From NCBI GenBank assembly GCA_050084515.1, contig CM114274.1:5642001-5706000 (forward strand): a stretch of DNA of 64,000 bases, in the 5' to 3' direction. The position numbers and the translations under genes are program-made. The notes under the pieces were generated by a model. The model ran no database searches. It saw nothing but the letters and a program-made list of their open reading frames with translations, and had not been told where the DNA came from. Of the stretch, positions 35,884-46,567 are shown piece by piece. The DNA is from Blasia pusilla (lineage: Eukaryota; Marchantiophyta; Marchantiopsida; Blasiales). The stretch's first letter is position 1, and every line of letters begins with the position of its first letter.

Positions 35884-38800
35884 TTAGGCTGACAATGCTT
35901 GCACATCTTCAAATGCTGCAATGTCCCACAATGAAAATTTTCGGAGTGGTGCTTGTTCCGACAAGCATGCTGGTCTTAAGGTCACCTTGAGACCCATGAG
36001 GAGGGTGAGATTTTGAATTCTTGTGGGAAAAGACACTCGGGAATATAAATGAGGAGAGGAGCAAGTCCTTGAAGTTACAAGAGGGTCTTCAGAAATATGG
36101 AAGGAAAATATGCCACATCTTCCAACACTTCCAGTCCCATGACCAAAAATTTGCCAGTGGTCCTTGAACTTGGCCACAAGCAAGTTGGCTACGGAGCAGG
36201 GGAGAATCCTTCTAAGAAGATAGGGTTTAGGTATTTCTGAATTCTGGTAAAATGCATTGGCATTGGATAATTCAACAGCAAATCTTCAAAACTCAACAAA
36301 TTGAGGGATCACTTACCATCCTGTGAGTGCCTTCAGTTCTGCACTCCTCCTTGCAGGAAGTTGAATACGTGTAAGAATTATAGATGAAGTTTGGATCCTC
36401 TGAACACTCCCTGAAACCTTCTTGTTCAGAGATTTGCTGATCTTCTGCTCTTCACCAGAAGTGGACTGTCTTTGAATGGTCCAGAGATCAAAGCGGTCTT
36501 CGAACATTGCTGCCACAGATCCAAAGTTCTGGTTCAACCATCCATACAATGCCACCTGCAGAACAGAAAGTTGAGGCCACATTAGAAGTTGTTTATTCAG
36601 TCTTCTTTCAAGTCTTTTGTTAGCATCGCACAAACCATATCTGCAGTCTCCTTTTGATGAAACAACTCACTGCTCTTCTTTTGCTACTGTGAGTCTGCAA
36701 ACCCACATACAAACCTTTGTGACGATAAAGTGGACTATGTGACCCAAAGAACATTCTCAACATCCAACAGACAGTGTCTTGTCATCCACTTCCTTTGCAC
36801 AATTACCGCACAGATTTGGGAGAAAGGTAACACAGAATGTCATCCAAAAAAAAAGGGTTCACATCCAGTTAGGAGAACGCTTTCAACAACAGCCTGCAGT
36901 ACGACAACCATTCTCGTGATCAGGTTCAATATATTAAATGGTACAAATGAGAGTACCTCATTTCGAAATCGCTCCAGAGAACGTGTGGACAAAATTGAAG
37001 GTAATAAAAAAGTCTGCCAAACTTCACCATGAGGACTTAAGCTAGCGACAGCAGAAGAGCCGTCAAGGAAAAGAGTTGCTACCGCTTCAGCCACTACTAC
37101 CACCATATCCTCCAGTGCATTTCCTGCATGTTTACTGAAACTCCTGTTATCACAACATCCTCCGACCCTGAAAGATGAGAAAGCCATATCAGAACACAAG
37201 TACTCCAATCACCAAAAAAAGCAGATTTTCAGTGCACATGGAAGAGTTCCCTAACCAGGGCTCTCTGTCAACTGTGTAGCAACTGCTTACTTACTCATAC
37301 AACCCAAAAGTCTAAAGAAGGAAATACCTGGCTGATCCGAATCGCAAAAACCAAATAAGATCAGCATAAAGATCTGCTTTGCCACTCCTTTTTATGTACA
37401 TGAGAAGCGACTTGGAATCTCTCAAGAAGTCCGTCATGGTCTCCAGCAAGGCCATTTGAGTCGCCATTGTGTTTTTTGCATCTTCACTCTGAGAATCTAC
37501 CTGACTCTCACTAGATAATTTTGAGGACATAGACCCTCCTTTGAAGGCCACAGAATTTGCAAATCCGGCCCTTACCATTCTGCTTTCCGACACATCAGTT
37601 AGCTGCTTCATCAGGGACAGATCCTGTGAAAGCCAATCTCTGCAAACAAGTGGAACTGACCGGGAAATCACACTCAGAGCACAGTCACGCCACTGCAGTG
37701 GGCTCATGTCTTGCTCGTGATCTGCAATGCTCTCCACCTGCACACCATATAGGAAATGGTTATTAAGACTTGTATGAATCCCCAAGTCCTCTCACTGACA
37801 ATGAGCAAGTTGTGAAATCTTTCCTAGACCCATGGAATTTGTGTAAGGGCCAGGGAATTAACTATCTTACCAGACTAGGATGGATAAAGCTAAGAGATCT
37901 CAAACGTGGAGTTCATGGCAATAGCCAAAACTCTGGTTCATGGGCAAACCTAGCTCTCTGGCTACAATTATCCTGAATGCGTGGCATTTAAGCCTTCAAA
38001 GGGTCCCTTACTTTGGGGCTGACAAACAAACCTTGAAATGAGACAGGCTGAAGCCAAAAAAAAATGAGCACTGACACCTCCTAGCGTGGATCAGCAAGAT
38101 GTGGAACTTGGTAGTGGATAACACCAGCACAACCACAAATGAGATCTGAAGTTCAGACTGGTCACTCCATGTTCCCTCATGTAATGCACACACTACCAAC
38201 CTTAAAACAGAGGCAAAGTCTAAAGGTTGGCACTTGACACGGGTTTGACTCCTACACCTTCACTCCGAGTAGTTGACAGTTGCAACTCCCGGAGTGCTCC
38301 CTCAATCAGATTAATTGCAACTAGATGCAAAGTAGACAGATCAAATGTACCCTCTCAACAGAGGGATAGGTCTGGCTAAAACCTGCAAATGGTCCTCCAC
38401 TTTTGCCCAAGTAATCGAATTGGAGGTGGGTTTAATCACAATTTCCTTTCAATCACAACTCTGTCATCGAAGGAGTTTGCATTCATCTAAGGGTAATCAA
38501 TTGCAGCCCCCCATCCAAGGATAAGATGCATTTGGGGAGAATTGAGATTTTATTGTGTAGTCTGGTGTTCTTCTGTCAAGACTTGAAGTAATCCAGTGTT
38601 AGTTTGCAGTCCAATTAGAGGACTCCAAATCTGATGTTGCATCATCTTGACAAACCTAAACGTATCTCACAACCTGGGATGTCTCTCGCTGTCTCATTAC
38701 ATCACTGATCCCACCCTTGCCACAAGTTTCCTACACTTTTGCCATACAAGTAACTCAAGCACAAAGATCTCCCAAATAACATGAACTCAAATGAGAAGAA

Positions 38801-40290
38801 TGTGCAGTCAATGCCTGCCTCTCTCCGAAGATGGTGTAAAGTGCTGAGAAGCAAATGCACTCTAGGAACCCTCGCAATGGCCTGCAAGCTCAGCATTGGA
38901 CCTGACACGGCCTCTTCCTCCAGATCAGTGCCTTCGGCAAACTCCTGTCGTGATATCGCTTGGGAAAGTTTCCGATCAAGGCCATGCCAGGCATCTTCGT
39001 CAGAAAACTGCTGACGAAATTTACTCTGTCTGATTGGCTTCCTCTTCTTCACTGACCTACAACCAGATCAATTTCGTCGTTGAGTTTGAATTTAAATGAG
39101 GGCATGAGGATTGCTGCTGCTCACACAACTCACCCTAAAACAAGGTTTACAGTTTCTGCCATCCAATCCCCTTAGCAGAGCAGACGAGCTCCAGAAGAAG
39201 GAATCAATGAATCACTTGCATGACCCACTAGATTCTTCTACTCCACTGGCGTCTGTAAATAGATCAACCTAGGGAGTGAATTTGAATTGGAATGGGGGCA
39301 TGAAATTTGCTTTCCACAGAACTCGACAAAAGCCTAGAAATTATAATTCGTCACCATTTCCCGTTTGCAGACACATTCAGAAGAAGGAATGAATGAACGA
39401 CTTGATCTGTCCACGGAATACACACAAGGGCCATAGGGTGTCTGACAACACAAAGAAGAGTGAAATAGTCGAAATTAACCAACATCCAGATCCTGCATTC
39501 GTCCATGTGATAACCTGAAACCCTGACTCGCTCGGTTTTGCTTCGTCCTGTCTACCAACGACTCTACGAAAATTCACCGCACGCCTAATCTCCTGCTCGA
39601 AGTGCTCCTCATTGTGCAGACATCGCACCCATTTCGTGCAGACTTTTCCTTCCGTTGGCTGATGATGAGCACGGAATTCGACGATAGTCAAATTCTACTC
39701 ACTTTCTGAAGCTCAAAATTCTGTTGTGGAACTCACATTGGTCGCGCGACTGGGAGGGCAGGTGCTGAATGTGCACTCCTCCTCTTCAGCTGGACGATGT
39801 CAGGAAGCCAAGGAATGGCGGCCACGCCTGCAATGTACACATACACCACGGTTCCCAGGAGCAGCAGCCGATCCATCAGAGGCTTCAGCGTCACCATCTC
39901 GGCAGCGACTGCCGCCACTCCCCTGCACACCTGCTCCCTCCTCTCTGCCACTCGCTTCCGCCTCAACCTTGAGCCAAACCCCAGTGACCCATTCTTGGGA
40001 TACGAGCAAGAGCCATGTCTCCGACTTTCGCCCTTGCACGAAAATCCCACAAACTGCGAGCAGATCACTCTGCACGACTGCACGCTGCGCTGTTTGACGA
40101 CCCTATGGACCGCCTCGCCCAGAAATCCCGATCTCCCCGCGCTGCACGCAGAGGTGAATTGGCCGTTGCCGTGAAGCTGGGCCGGCGATGGCAGAGCTGG
40201 GGCGGGAACTCGGCAGCAGACGGAACCCCAGCCATTTGAGAATCGAGAATTGCTGCTGCTGGCGGACGTGAGCGCAGCTGCAGCTGCCAT
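35884..40290 (-). CDS. Probable chloroplast-targeted protein of unknown function (split gene)
   Basis: Start is the Met of MAAAAALTSASSSN at 40290. Coding exons with matching phases are 40290-39737, 39056-~38790 (3' border uncertain), 37737-37328, 37167-36957, 36555-36317 and 36208-35884. One or more further exons may lie in 38790-37738. Introns have GT and AG ends; the phases 2-2, 2-2, 0-0 and 2-2 agree. The N-terminus is rich in Ala/Ser/Arg and lacks acids, like a chloroplast transit peptide, and is followed by one hydrophobic span (LLLLGTVVYVYIAGVAAIPWL, about residue 150). Later blocks include PLQWRDCALSVISRSVPLV, DLYADLIWFLRFGSA and LYGWLNQNFGS. I do not recognise the family. Targeting is inferred from composition only. 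Stop is TAA at 35886-35884. Confidence 0.65.
39067..39440 (-). repeat. About 194-bp diverged tandem duplication in intron 1
   Basis: The + strand stretches from 39067 and 39261 share GATCAA at the start, then TTTGAATT, GGGCATGA and AGAAGAAGGAATSAATGAA at corresponding positions about 190 bp apart. It lies within the first intron of the plastid-protein gene, beginning just beyond its 3' splice site. Confidence 0.55.
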
Positions 40291-40312
40291 GCTTGAAACC
40301 ACGCGGGGCTCC

Positions 40313-40315
<3 letters not shown>

Positions 40316-40357
<42 letters not shown>
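40316..40357 (-). repeat. (CT)21 microsatellite in the 5' leader of the plastid-protein gene
   Basis: Forty-two bases of AG on the + strand give (CT)n in the presumed mRNA leader, ending 26 bp before the ATG at 40290. CT tracts are common in plant 5' leaders. An in-frame ATG upstream (40389) reads through it as Ser-Leu repeats and joins the main frame. Confidence 0.95.
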
Positions 40358-40358
<1 letters not shown>

Positions 40359-40381
40359 AGACGAGGACCAAGAAGAGGGCG

Positions 40382-40487
40382 GAACGCAATCACAGTGCTC
40401 GGATTTGTTCCTCGCCCTCCATTCAAAGAGAGCAGAACGCAATCACAGTGCTCGGATTCGCTCCTCGCCCTCCATCCATCCTCGTGT
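40382..40487 (+). repeat. 53-bp tandem duplication in the upstream region
   Basis: GAACGCAATCACAGTGCTCG begins at 40382 and again at 40435, and the copies share about 43 bases with two or three substitutions (…CTCGCCCTCCAT…). It lies upstream of the - strand gene, in its leader or promoter. Confidence 0.92.
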
Positions 40488-40784
40488 CTAGTGCATGGCA
40501 TTCGGATTGGGCTCCATGTGAAGAGAGCGAGCTGAGCTGAGGAGAGAGATCAGCTGAAGCCAGAACGCTGTGCTTTGTTCGTTCCATAACGTTCGTCCGG
40601 ACCTCATCGGCAATCGTTTTCCGTCTCGCGCCGCTACATCCGTGAAATTGCCGTGTTCCGTTTCTCTCTCTCCGCGTTCCCATAGGGCTGCTCAAGGCAC
40701 TCCTCACGGCGGCTTTTACGGCCAATTTTCAGTTTCCGCAAGGGACCCATTTTATTTCTTTTTTCTCGGAAATATTATAATTAT

Positions 40785-40900
40785 AAAGGTAAAAGATAAA
40801 TGACTGGATAAAGGAGAAAACACGGTTTATTTCTTATTATATCATAAATATTATTATTTTAAAGGTAAAAATTAAATAGTTGGATAAAGGAGGAAAACTT
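40785..40900 (+). repeat. 76-bp imperfect tandem duplication
   Basis: AAAGGTAAAA…TGGATAAAGGAG occurs at 40785 and 40861 with several differences. AT-rich, upstream of the plastid-protein gene. Confidence 0.85.
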
Positions 40901-42212
40901 AAGGGGGCCCTCCTCAAGAACCCTATTGTGTTTTATGGCAATGTTCGTAAGGGTAATGTTCTAGGTTGGATGAGCGTCGGAGAAGTCTCTTGAAGGAGAC
41001 ATGAGATGTGAGACGCAAGCAAGGTTGAGCGTTTCATGTGTTAATATTTGCAAGTTGGGAAACCTGGACCAAACGTGAACCAAGACTTGAGAAGAATCGA
41101 GTCCAAAAAGAGTGGGTTGCCAAAGAGGATGAGAACCATAATTGGAACTTGACTAGCATTTGGGGTTTCACTGTGTTTTAGGTCATAATGGCCAGACTCG
41201 AGTTAAATTTAGTGTTAGAAGTAAGATGGTGTTAGAAAGCTTATGCAAATTCAATTCCAACCACCAAAGATCCAAATAAACGCATAAGTAGAGAGCGAGA
41301 AACTGCCAGAAAACTATCAGAATGTCAATTAGGTTGAGGGCCACGAGGAGCGGCCTGAGAGGACTTTCTCAAAGGCAGTGGAAGGTCTGAGAATCCCAAA
41401 AGTATATATAAGGGGGAGGGTCTCCAAGGATGCTTGGGATCTGAGCTCTACTTTGGGGAGCCACGAGGTGAACCAAGGGCACGTAATGGATTGGGCAGAT
41501 GATATTGGGGTATGCATACCAATCCAAGTCCAAGAGACTGAATTTCAGATGTCATCGTTGGATTCCAATCCGTGACTCAATTTTTGGATCTCGGATAGTG
41601 ACTCATGCAAGGTTCATTGGACAATTGTGATCACTAGGCATGCATGCGAGCGTTTTGGGTGTATGGATTATCCAGAAAGTATGTCCCAAGTCTACAAAGA
41701 CTTACATGTGTTGAGAAGTGAGGAGTTAGGACTTGTTGAGCTTGTTGAATGGCCAGGGTTGAGAACTTGGGGAGTTGGAAGGTTGGTTGACTCTAACGAA
41801 GACTAGTGAGAGTGTGTTTGGGTCTGACCTACTGCACGTACGCTTCTGTAATATCTGAGATTGACATTCAAGAGGAGTAGGCACACAAAAATTATGGACC
41901 GTCTCTTTTAGATATGGAATCCATGATATAGTGAAGCTATGGAGATGCGTTGATCTTGGATTCTCTTAAGTAAGAGTGAGCTAGGATTGATATTGAGATG
42001 ACACATTCATCTTTGATTATACATTGATTCAAATCTCTTTGTAGGAAGCATGATGTGTATATTGAATATATCATAGCCATATTAGGACTGGATATAGCAT
42101 TAGAACATTGGAAAAGTGGATTTTATGACTAAAATCACATTTCATTGGAGGTATGTCTAGTTTTTAATGTCCATAGTTTTTAGGATTCATACGATAGACA
42201 AATCTTAGAGTG
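40901..42212. other. No gene recognised
   Basis: AT-rich to neutral sequence with frequent stops, lying between the plastid-protein promoter and the 5' LTR. Nothing recognised. Confidence 0.5.
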
Positions 42213-42694
42213 TGTTATCACATATGAGTAGCCGATAGGCCAAGATGTATTGTGGATAGGGAATAGAAGCCGTCGGAAAATCTTGAGTATAACTTTATCC
42301 CGAGGTGTCAGATGAGGTTGAGGATAGGTCTGTTGTGTCAGGAACGTCATTTTTTACAACTTTTCTGTTGAGGTCTTTCACAGCCGGGTGACTTGTAGAG
42401 CAGGTCATCCGCCCTTGGTAACCATGCACGCAGGTTACCAAGAGGATAGCCATTTTTAGGGGAAGAGCCTTTTGGCTCTTCCCAACCCTATATAAGGAAG
42501 GAAGATGGCTTTCCCAAGCCATCTTTCTCATGTTGGGCCGTTGGAGTACCATTCTTGCTTGTGTGTGTGAGTTACGACTGGGTGCTAGGGTCTGGATTCC
42601 TTGATAGCATAGGGTGGACGAGGCTCGATATGCCCATGTAGATTGAGGAGTGGAGTTTTAGGCCAGTTGTGTTGTTTTTACTACTCTTTATTTT
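42213..42694 (+). repeat. 5' LTR
   Basis: Starts TGTTATCACAT, aligning with TGTCACAT at 51449. Similarity to the 3' LTR continues to about 42694 (ACTACTCTTTATTTT). It contains TATATAA at 42489-42495 and three palindromes around it. The exact 3' border and terminal CA are unclear. Confidence 0.85.
42415..42525 (+). promoter_or_regulatory. LTR core promoter with three flanking perfect palindromes (5' LTR)
   Basis: P1: TTGGTAACC/GGTTACCAA, 9-bp stem (42415-42441). P2: GGGAAGAGCC-TTTT-GGCTCTTCCC, 10-bp stem (42460-42483). TATATAA at 42489-42495. P3: AAGATGGCTT-TCCC-AAGCCATCTT, 10-bp stem (42502-42525). The same arrangement occurs in the 3' LTR. TATA position suggests transcription starts near P3. 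Confidence 0.8.
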
Positions 42695-44039
42695 GACATG
42701 AGAAAGATGTCATGGGGCAGTTGGGAATTCGTTCTTTGCAGGTAGGCAAGCGAGTTGCCTCGGTGGGGAGCCCTTGGAAACGCATGTGTTATGGGCGTTG
42801 GTCATTTTTCTGTTCAGAAGGCTGTGCGCGGAAGCGCTGTCCATTTTTTCATAGATATCGTAGGTGCAAATTGTCGAGAGAGAGCACCAGAGTATAGCGA
42901 GGCGTGTAGCGGCAGGATTTCACAAGTGTGTCGCCAACCTGTGAGTGGCGAGAGACGGGAAAGAGAGAGGGTTAGTTTTGGGTCTTGTAGCCACCAAGGG
43001 GCTGTGTAGTAAAAGCGGCTAAGGCGCGGGCCACCTGGCCTGGATCCCCCCCCTTGGCAGGGTCTCGTAGGGGCACGGTCATCCTATGCCGCGATTAGTG
43101 CCTAACTGGTCCCCCTGAACATGGTTGATGTGGTTGGGAGCGCCATGGTTGGCACCTTCTCAACGTAGTAGGCATGGCGCACGTGGTACAAATGGTGGGC
43201 GTGGTAGATGGGCTACGTAGTCGGCATCTCGATGTGGTTGATAGAGCGGATGTGGTCGGGGTCATGGTTGATGTAGTAGGCAGGACGGACATGGTAGAGG
43301 GTGGGCGAGGTGGTAGATGGGCAGCCATGGTTGGGGTCGGACGTGGTTGAGTTGAGTTACGTAGCACGAGAGCATTGGTGAGACTTGGTGTTTCGCTAGC
43401 ATGGTGGGATTCGCGACGGGAGTTTGGCAGTTATTACGAGTCGGTTGGGGGTCGACTCATTAGTTCTTCACAAATTAGGATTTGCGAGGGTTGTGATGGA
43501 GACAGACGAGTCGATGCCGACGGGAGGTTAGACGTGTGTCAAGGAGAATGTCGTGCTGTAGAGATTGCCATACCACATGGAGGAGTAAGTGTTGACGGTG
43601 GCGTAGGTTGGAGGGCGTGATCAGGTTACTCATTCGAGTCCCTATTCCACGATTATCTTATGTGCTTGACAGTGATGGGAATCGGGTTGTTGTTGGGGCT
43701 AGATGGATGTAGCGATGGTGACGAGTGTAGTCTCCATGCATGTGTAGCATGTCTGTGGATATACGGCGGTTGTCGAGTAGGGGTCACGTGTCTGACTCAA
43801 GAGTGTCGATAGTTTAGGTGAGTTAGTTGGGAGGCTCATGGGGAGCCCGAGTGTTGAGTGTGTGTGAGGCTAGGTGTGTTGTCACGGGATTACCATTCGC
43901 GTAGGTGAGCTAGTGAGGAGTGTGGGAGAATCTTGGTGAGTCTGAGTGCTTGAGCGGGTGAGACAGGGTTGTCATCACGCCGTTCTTCGCAGGTTCGGAA
44001 GAATCGGGTAGTGCGAGTAGTAGTAGTGGTGTGACACGG
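42695..44039 (+). other. Retrotransposon leader with degenerate GTGGT-type repeats
   Basis: About 1.35 kb between the 5' LTR and recognisable gag. The section 43110-43345 is built of degenerate units such as ATGGTTGATGTGGT and GGTGGTAGATGGGC, roughly 18-24 bp apart. No convincing protein was found; an N-terminal gag extension is possible. Confidence 0.5.
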
Positions 44040-45420
44040 AGTGGAGTGAGATACCGAGGGGTTACAAGTGAGGAGCTACCTCAACTTCCATCCGTGGCTA
44101 GATCATCATCACTAGACAACGAGTCTAGTGACGAGATCACAGACGGAGATAGTGTCACTTGGTAGGAGATGGACAACATGGGCCACCAGGGCATGCGTCG
44201 TTTCTTCGATGCAGTGGGCACCATCGACTTATATGACTGCATCTAGGAGTTTGACACGTGGTGCGATTTCCATGAGATACAGACCTCGATGTGGTTTAAC
44301 CCTTTCATGGCATGGAAGGGGTTATTCCAACACTTGGAGGGTCCTTCAATGGATGATTGCATGGAGTTTCAATCACTATATTCAATAGAGATTGATGCCT
44401 GGAGGATGTATTGGGCTCCAAGGTATGTGCCCACCAGTGGTTGCGAGGCATATGATGGGATCGTGAGAGGAGAGAGACCCACATCATCAGCCCAGAGACT
44501 AGATTGAGAGGAAGGCAGTGAGACAAGCGATGTAGCAGAGACCTCTGGTGGTAGAGGGCCACCTAGCTTCAGTCCTACAATGGAGTTCTTCTGATAGTTG
44601 GGGAAGACGTACTAGGGCGTACGCACCGACTGAAGAGTCTACACGATTTTCAGCGACGATCGGGTGAGAATCTGAGGGAGGCATTCACGCGCATGAGGAG
44701 GCTGATCATTGCTACTTATGGAGTGACTGAGGCGCAGTCACTCCAATGTTGGTACGAGGTTTTGGATCGAGAACTACGGAAGAGAGTTCGAGATGCGGTG
44801 TTGATTCACACAGCGAAGCCCACATTGAAGGTGGTCTTTGAGTTGTCTGAGCGTATTGAGCTCAACATGAGTGAGTAGCAAGTAGTGACGGCTAGATTTT
44901 CTCAAGATTTGACGGGTCCATGAGCGACGGTGATCCCACAGGTGCCACAACGAGCACCAGTACCACGGGAGCGGGACAGTGTGCCCAGAGAGCAGGGTGG
45001 GTACCGTGAGCCTATGAGGCAATGACCCGTACCTACATATGTTGCCCAACAAGGACTGATGTTGTCTTGTTGGATGTGTGGAGGGGCCCATAGGCAGAGA
45101 GACTACCCACGGCATGGGAGAGGACCACGAGTGTCTCTGATTGCTCAGGAGCCACAAAGGATGACCCCACCACAGTACCAATGTGACTATTGCAACATAT
45201 ATGGTCACACTAGGGATAGATGTTTTGACCTTTGTCAAGAGGCACGTCCAGAGGTAGGCCGAGGGCCTGGGGGCGGTCGCCCTAGAGGAGGTCGAGGAGT
45301 TATTGTTGGACGTGGTGGTAGAGGACCACCACCTACCAGAGGAGATGGAGCGGGAGCACTAGAGACAAAGCTTCTCCGCGCATCGATCAGTTGGAGCATA
45401 GGATTGTTGCCATGACAATG
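44040..45420 (+). pseudogene. gag with two zinc knuckles, broken
   Basis: Pieces in several frames read as a Ty3/gypsy gag: a capsid-like part (MAWKGLFQHLEGPSMDDCM near 44305; ELRKRVRDAVLIHTAK near 44770) and a nucleocapsid. The nucleocapsid has one damaged knuckle (CWMCGGAHRQRDYP, last Cys replaced, 45068-45109) and one intact CCHC knuckle (CDYCNIYGHTRDRC, C-x2-C-x4-H-x4-C, from about 45182), followed by a Gly/Arg-rich RNA-binding tail (GRGPGGGRPRGGRG). Gag coats the RNA and forms the particle. Stops at about 44246 and 44878 and frame changes break it. Confidence 0.75.
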
Positions 45421-45631
45421 ATGCAGCTCAGGGAAGGCACGGAGCCGAGAGTAGTTAGTGTGGCTCCAACTTCTACCTCTTACCCTGACTGGGGTGAGGA
45501 TCTGGCTAGTATGGGGTCATGTGTAGTGCAGCTCAGGTTGAGGCTCATGCGATGGTGACTCGAGGTGCTGCAAGAGGCACTAAGCCATCAAGTGGTGGAG
45601 TTGAGATTGACCCACTGAAGGGGATCTATGG

Positions 45632-46540
45632 ATGGCAAGCCAGGGTTCCACAATTGTTCACGTTGTCAGAGGCACTTCACACACCATCGATGGTGCCTCG
45701 ACAACAAGTGGTGCCTGTAGGTCAAGCAGGTGGGTCGACGACACGAGGAGTTGGAGTGGCGGCTCCTATGTCAACTCGAGTGGAGTCAGTGTTGACCACA
45801 GTGCTGGAGGTGGCCACCAGGGTGACCAAGCTCTGTTATTTTCCGCCATAGAGTTGGCGACGTTGGGAGTTGGACCAGCCGAGGTATTTCGGCTGGCCGC
45901 CACATTGTGTAAGCGTGGAGAGGTGACTGCCTCTCATTCAGAGATATTTGAAGTTGTGGTGGACTTGCCCTTGGAGCAGGTGCTCAGGACGTCCCCCATA
46001 GAGTCATGGCATGCGGCGGCGGTGGCGAAGTTGGTAGATATGCCAGCTCGACCAGCCATAGAGTGGGCCATGGTGACACTTGGCATGGTGTTATTGGATA
46101 ACCAAGCTGGAGTATTTCACTTGGTTAGTCTGACAAGGACAATGTACCACCCGCAAGGCGTCCTTCTTGATTCGGGAGTGTAGCCTTGATGTTAGGGAAG
46201 ACGACGTGTTTAGCGTTGGGGTTACGGAAGATCGACATTAAGCCTTGTCCCTTCCAGATACAGACCTCGATTGGGGGTCATGTCACCCACACATTATAAG
46301 ACTCGACAGGAGATAGCAGTCAGAGTCCAGCCAGTGCATGCAACAGACAGTGCTATGGTGCGCACACATGCGATTACGACACCAGCTACATCGTACGATG
46401 TGTTGGTGGTGAGTACATTGCTATATCCCCTAGGATTCATCCTTGATTTTTGGGAGGAGACTGTTGCTTATCGGCTAGGGTGGCGGTCAAGTGACGAGAG
46501 GATAAGTCAGTTACACGTACAGTTTGTGGGACGAGGTGGT
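45632..46540 (+). pseudogene. Retropepsin-like aspartic protease, broken
   Basis: The frame 45632-46183 ends GVLLDSGV, with the D-S-G (Asp at 46169) of a retroviral-type aspartic protease, followed at once by a stop. The frame 46271-46543 supplies the C-terminal half (SYDVLVVSTLLYPLGF then LDFWEETVAYRLGW). The protease normally cuts the Gag-Pol precursor. The part before DSG, rich in Ala/Ser, has a RMYHPQG-like strand just ahead. Confidence 0.65.
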
Positions 46541-46567
46541 TGATCACGAGACGAGTCTGTAACCACG

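Noticed and set aside
40065-40501. Minus-strand frames with Ser-Leu repeats in other phases and a + strand frame 39726-40174
   Set aside because: Shadows of exon 1 of the plastid-protein gene and of the CT microsatellite; only one frame joins the downstream exons with matching splice phases.
42295-42552. Minus-strand frame in the 5' LTR and its counterpart at 51592-51840
   Set aside because: Both are the same LTR sequence read backwards; the element's genes are on the + strand.
43095-43367. Minus-strand Pro/Thr/Ser-rich frame
   Set aside because: Shadow of the degenerate GTGGT repeats in the retrotransposon leader.
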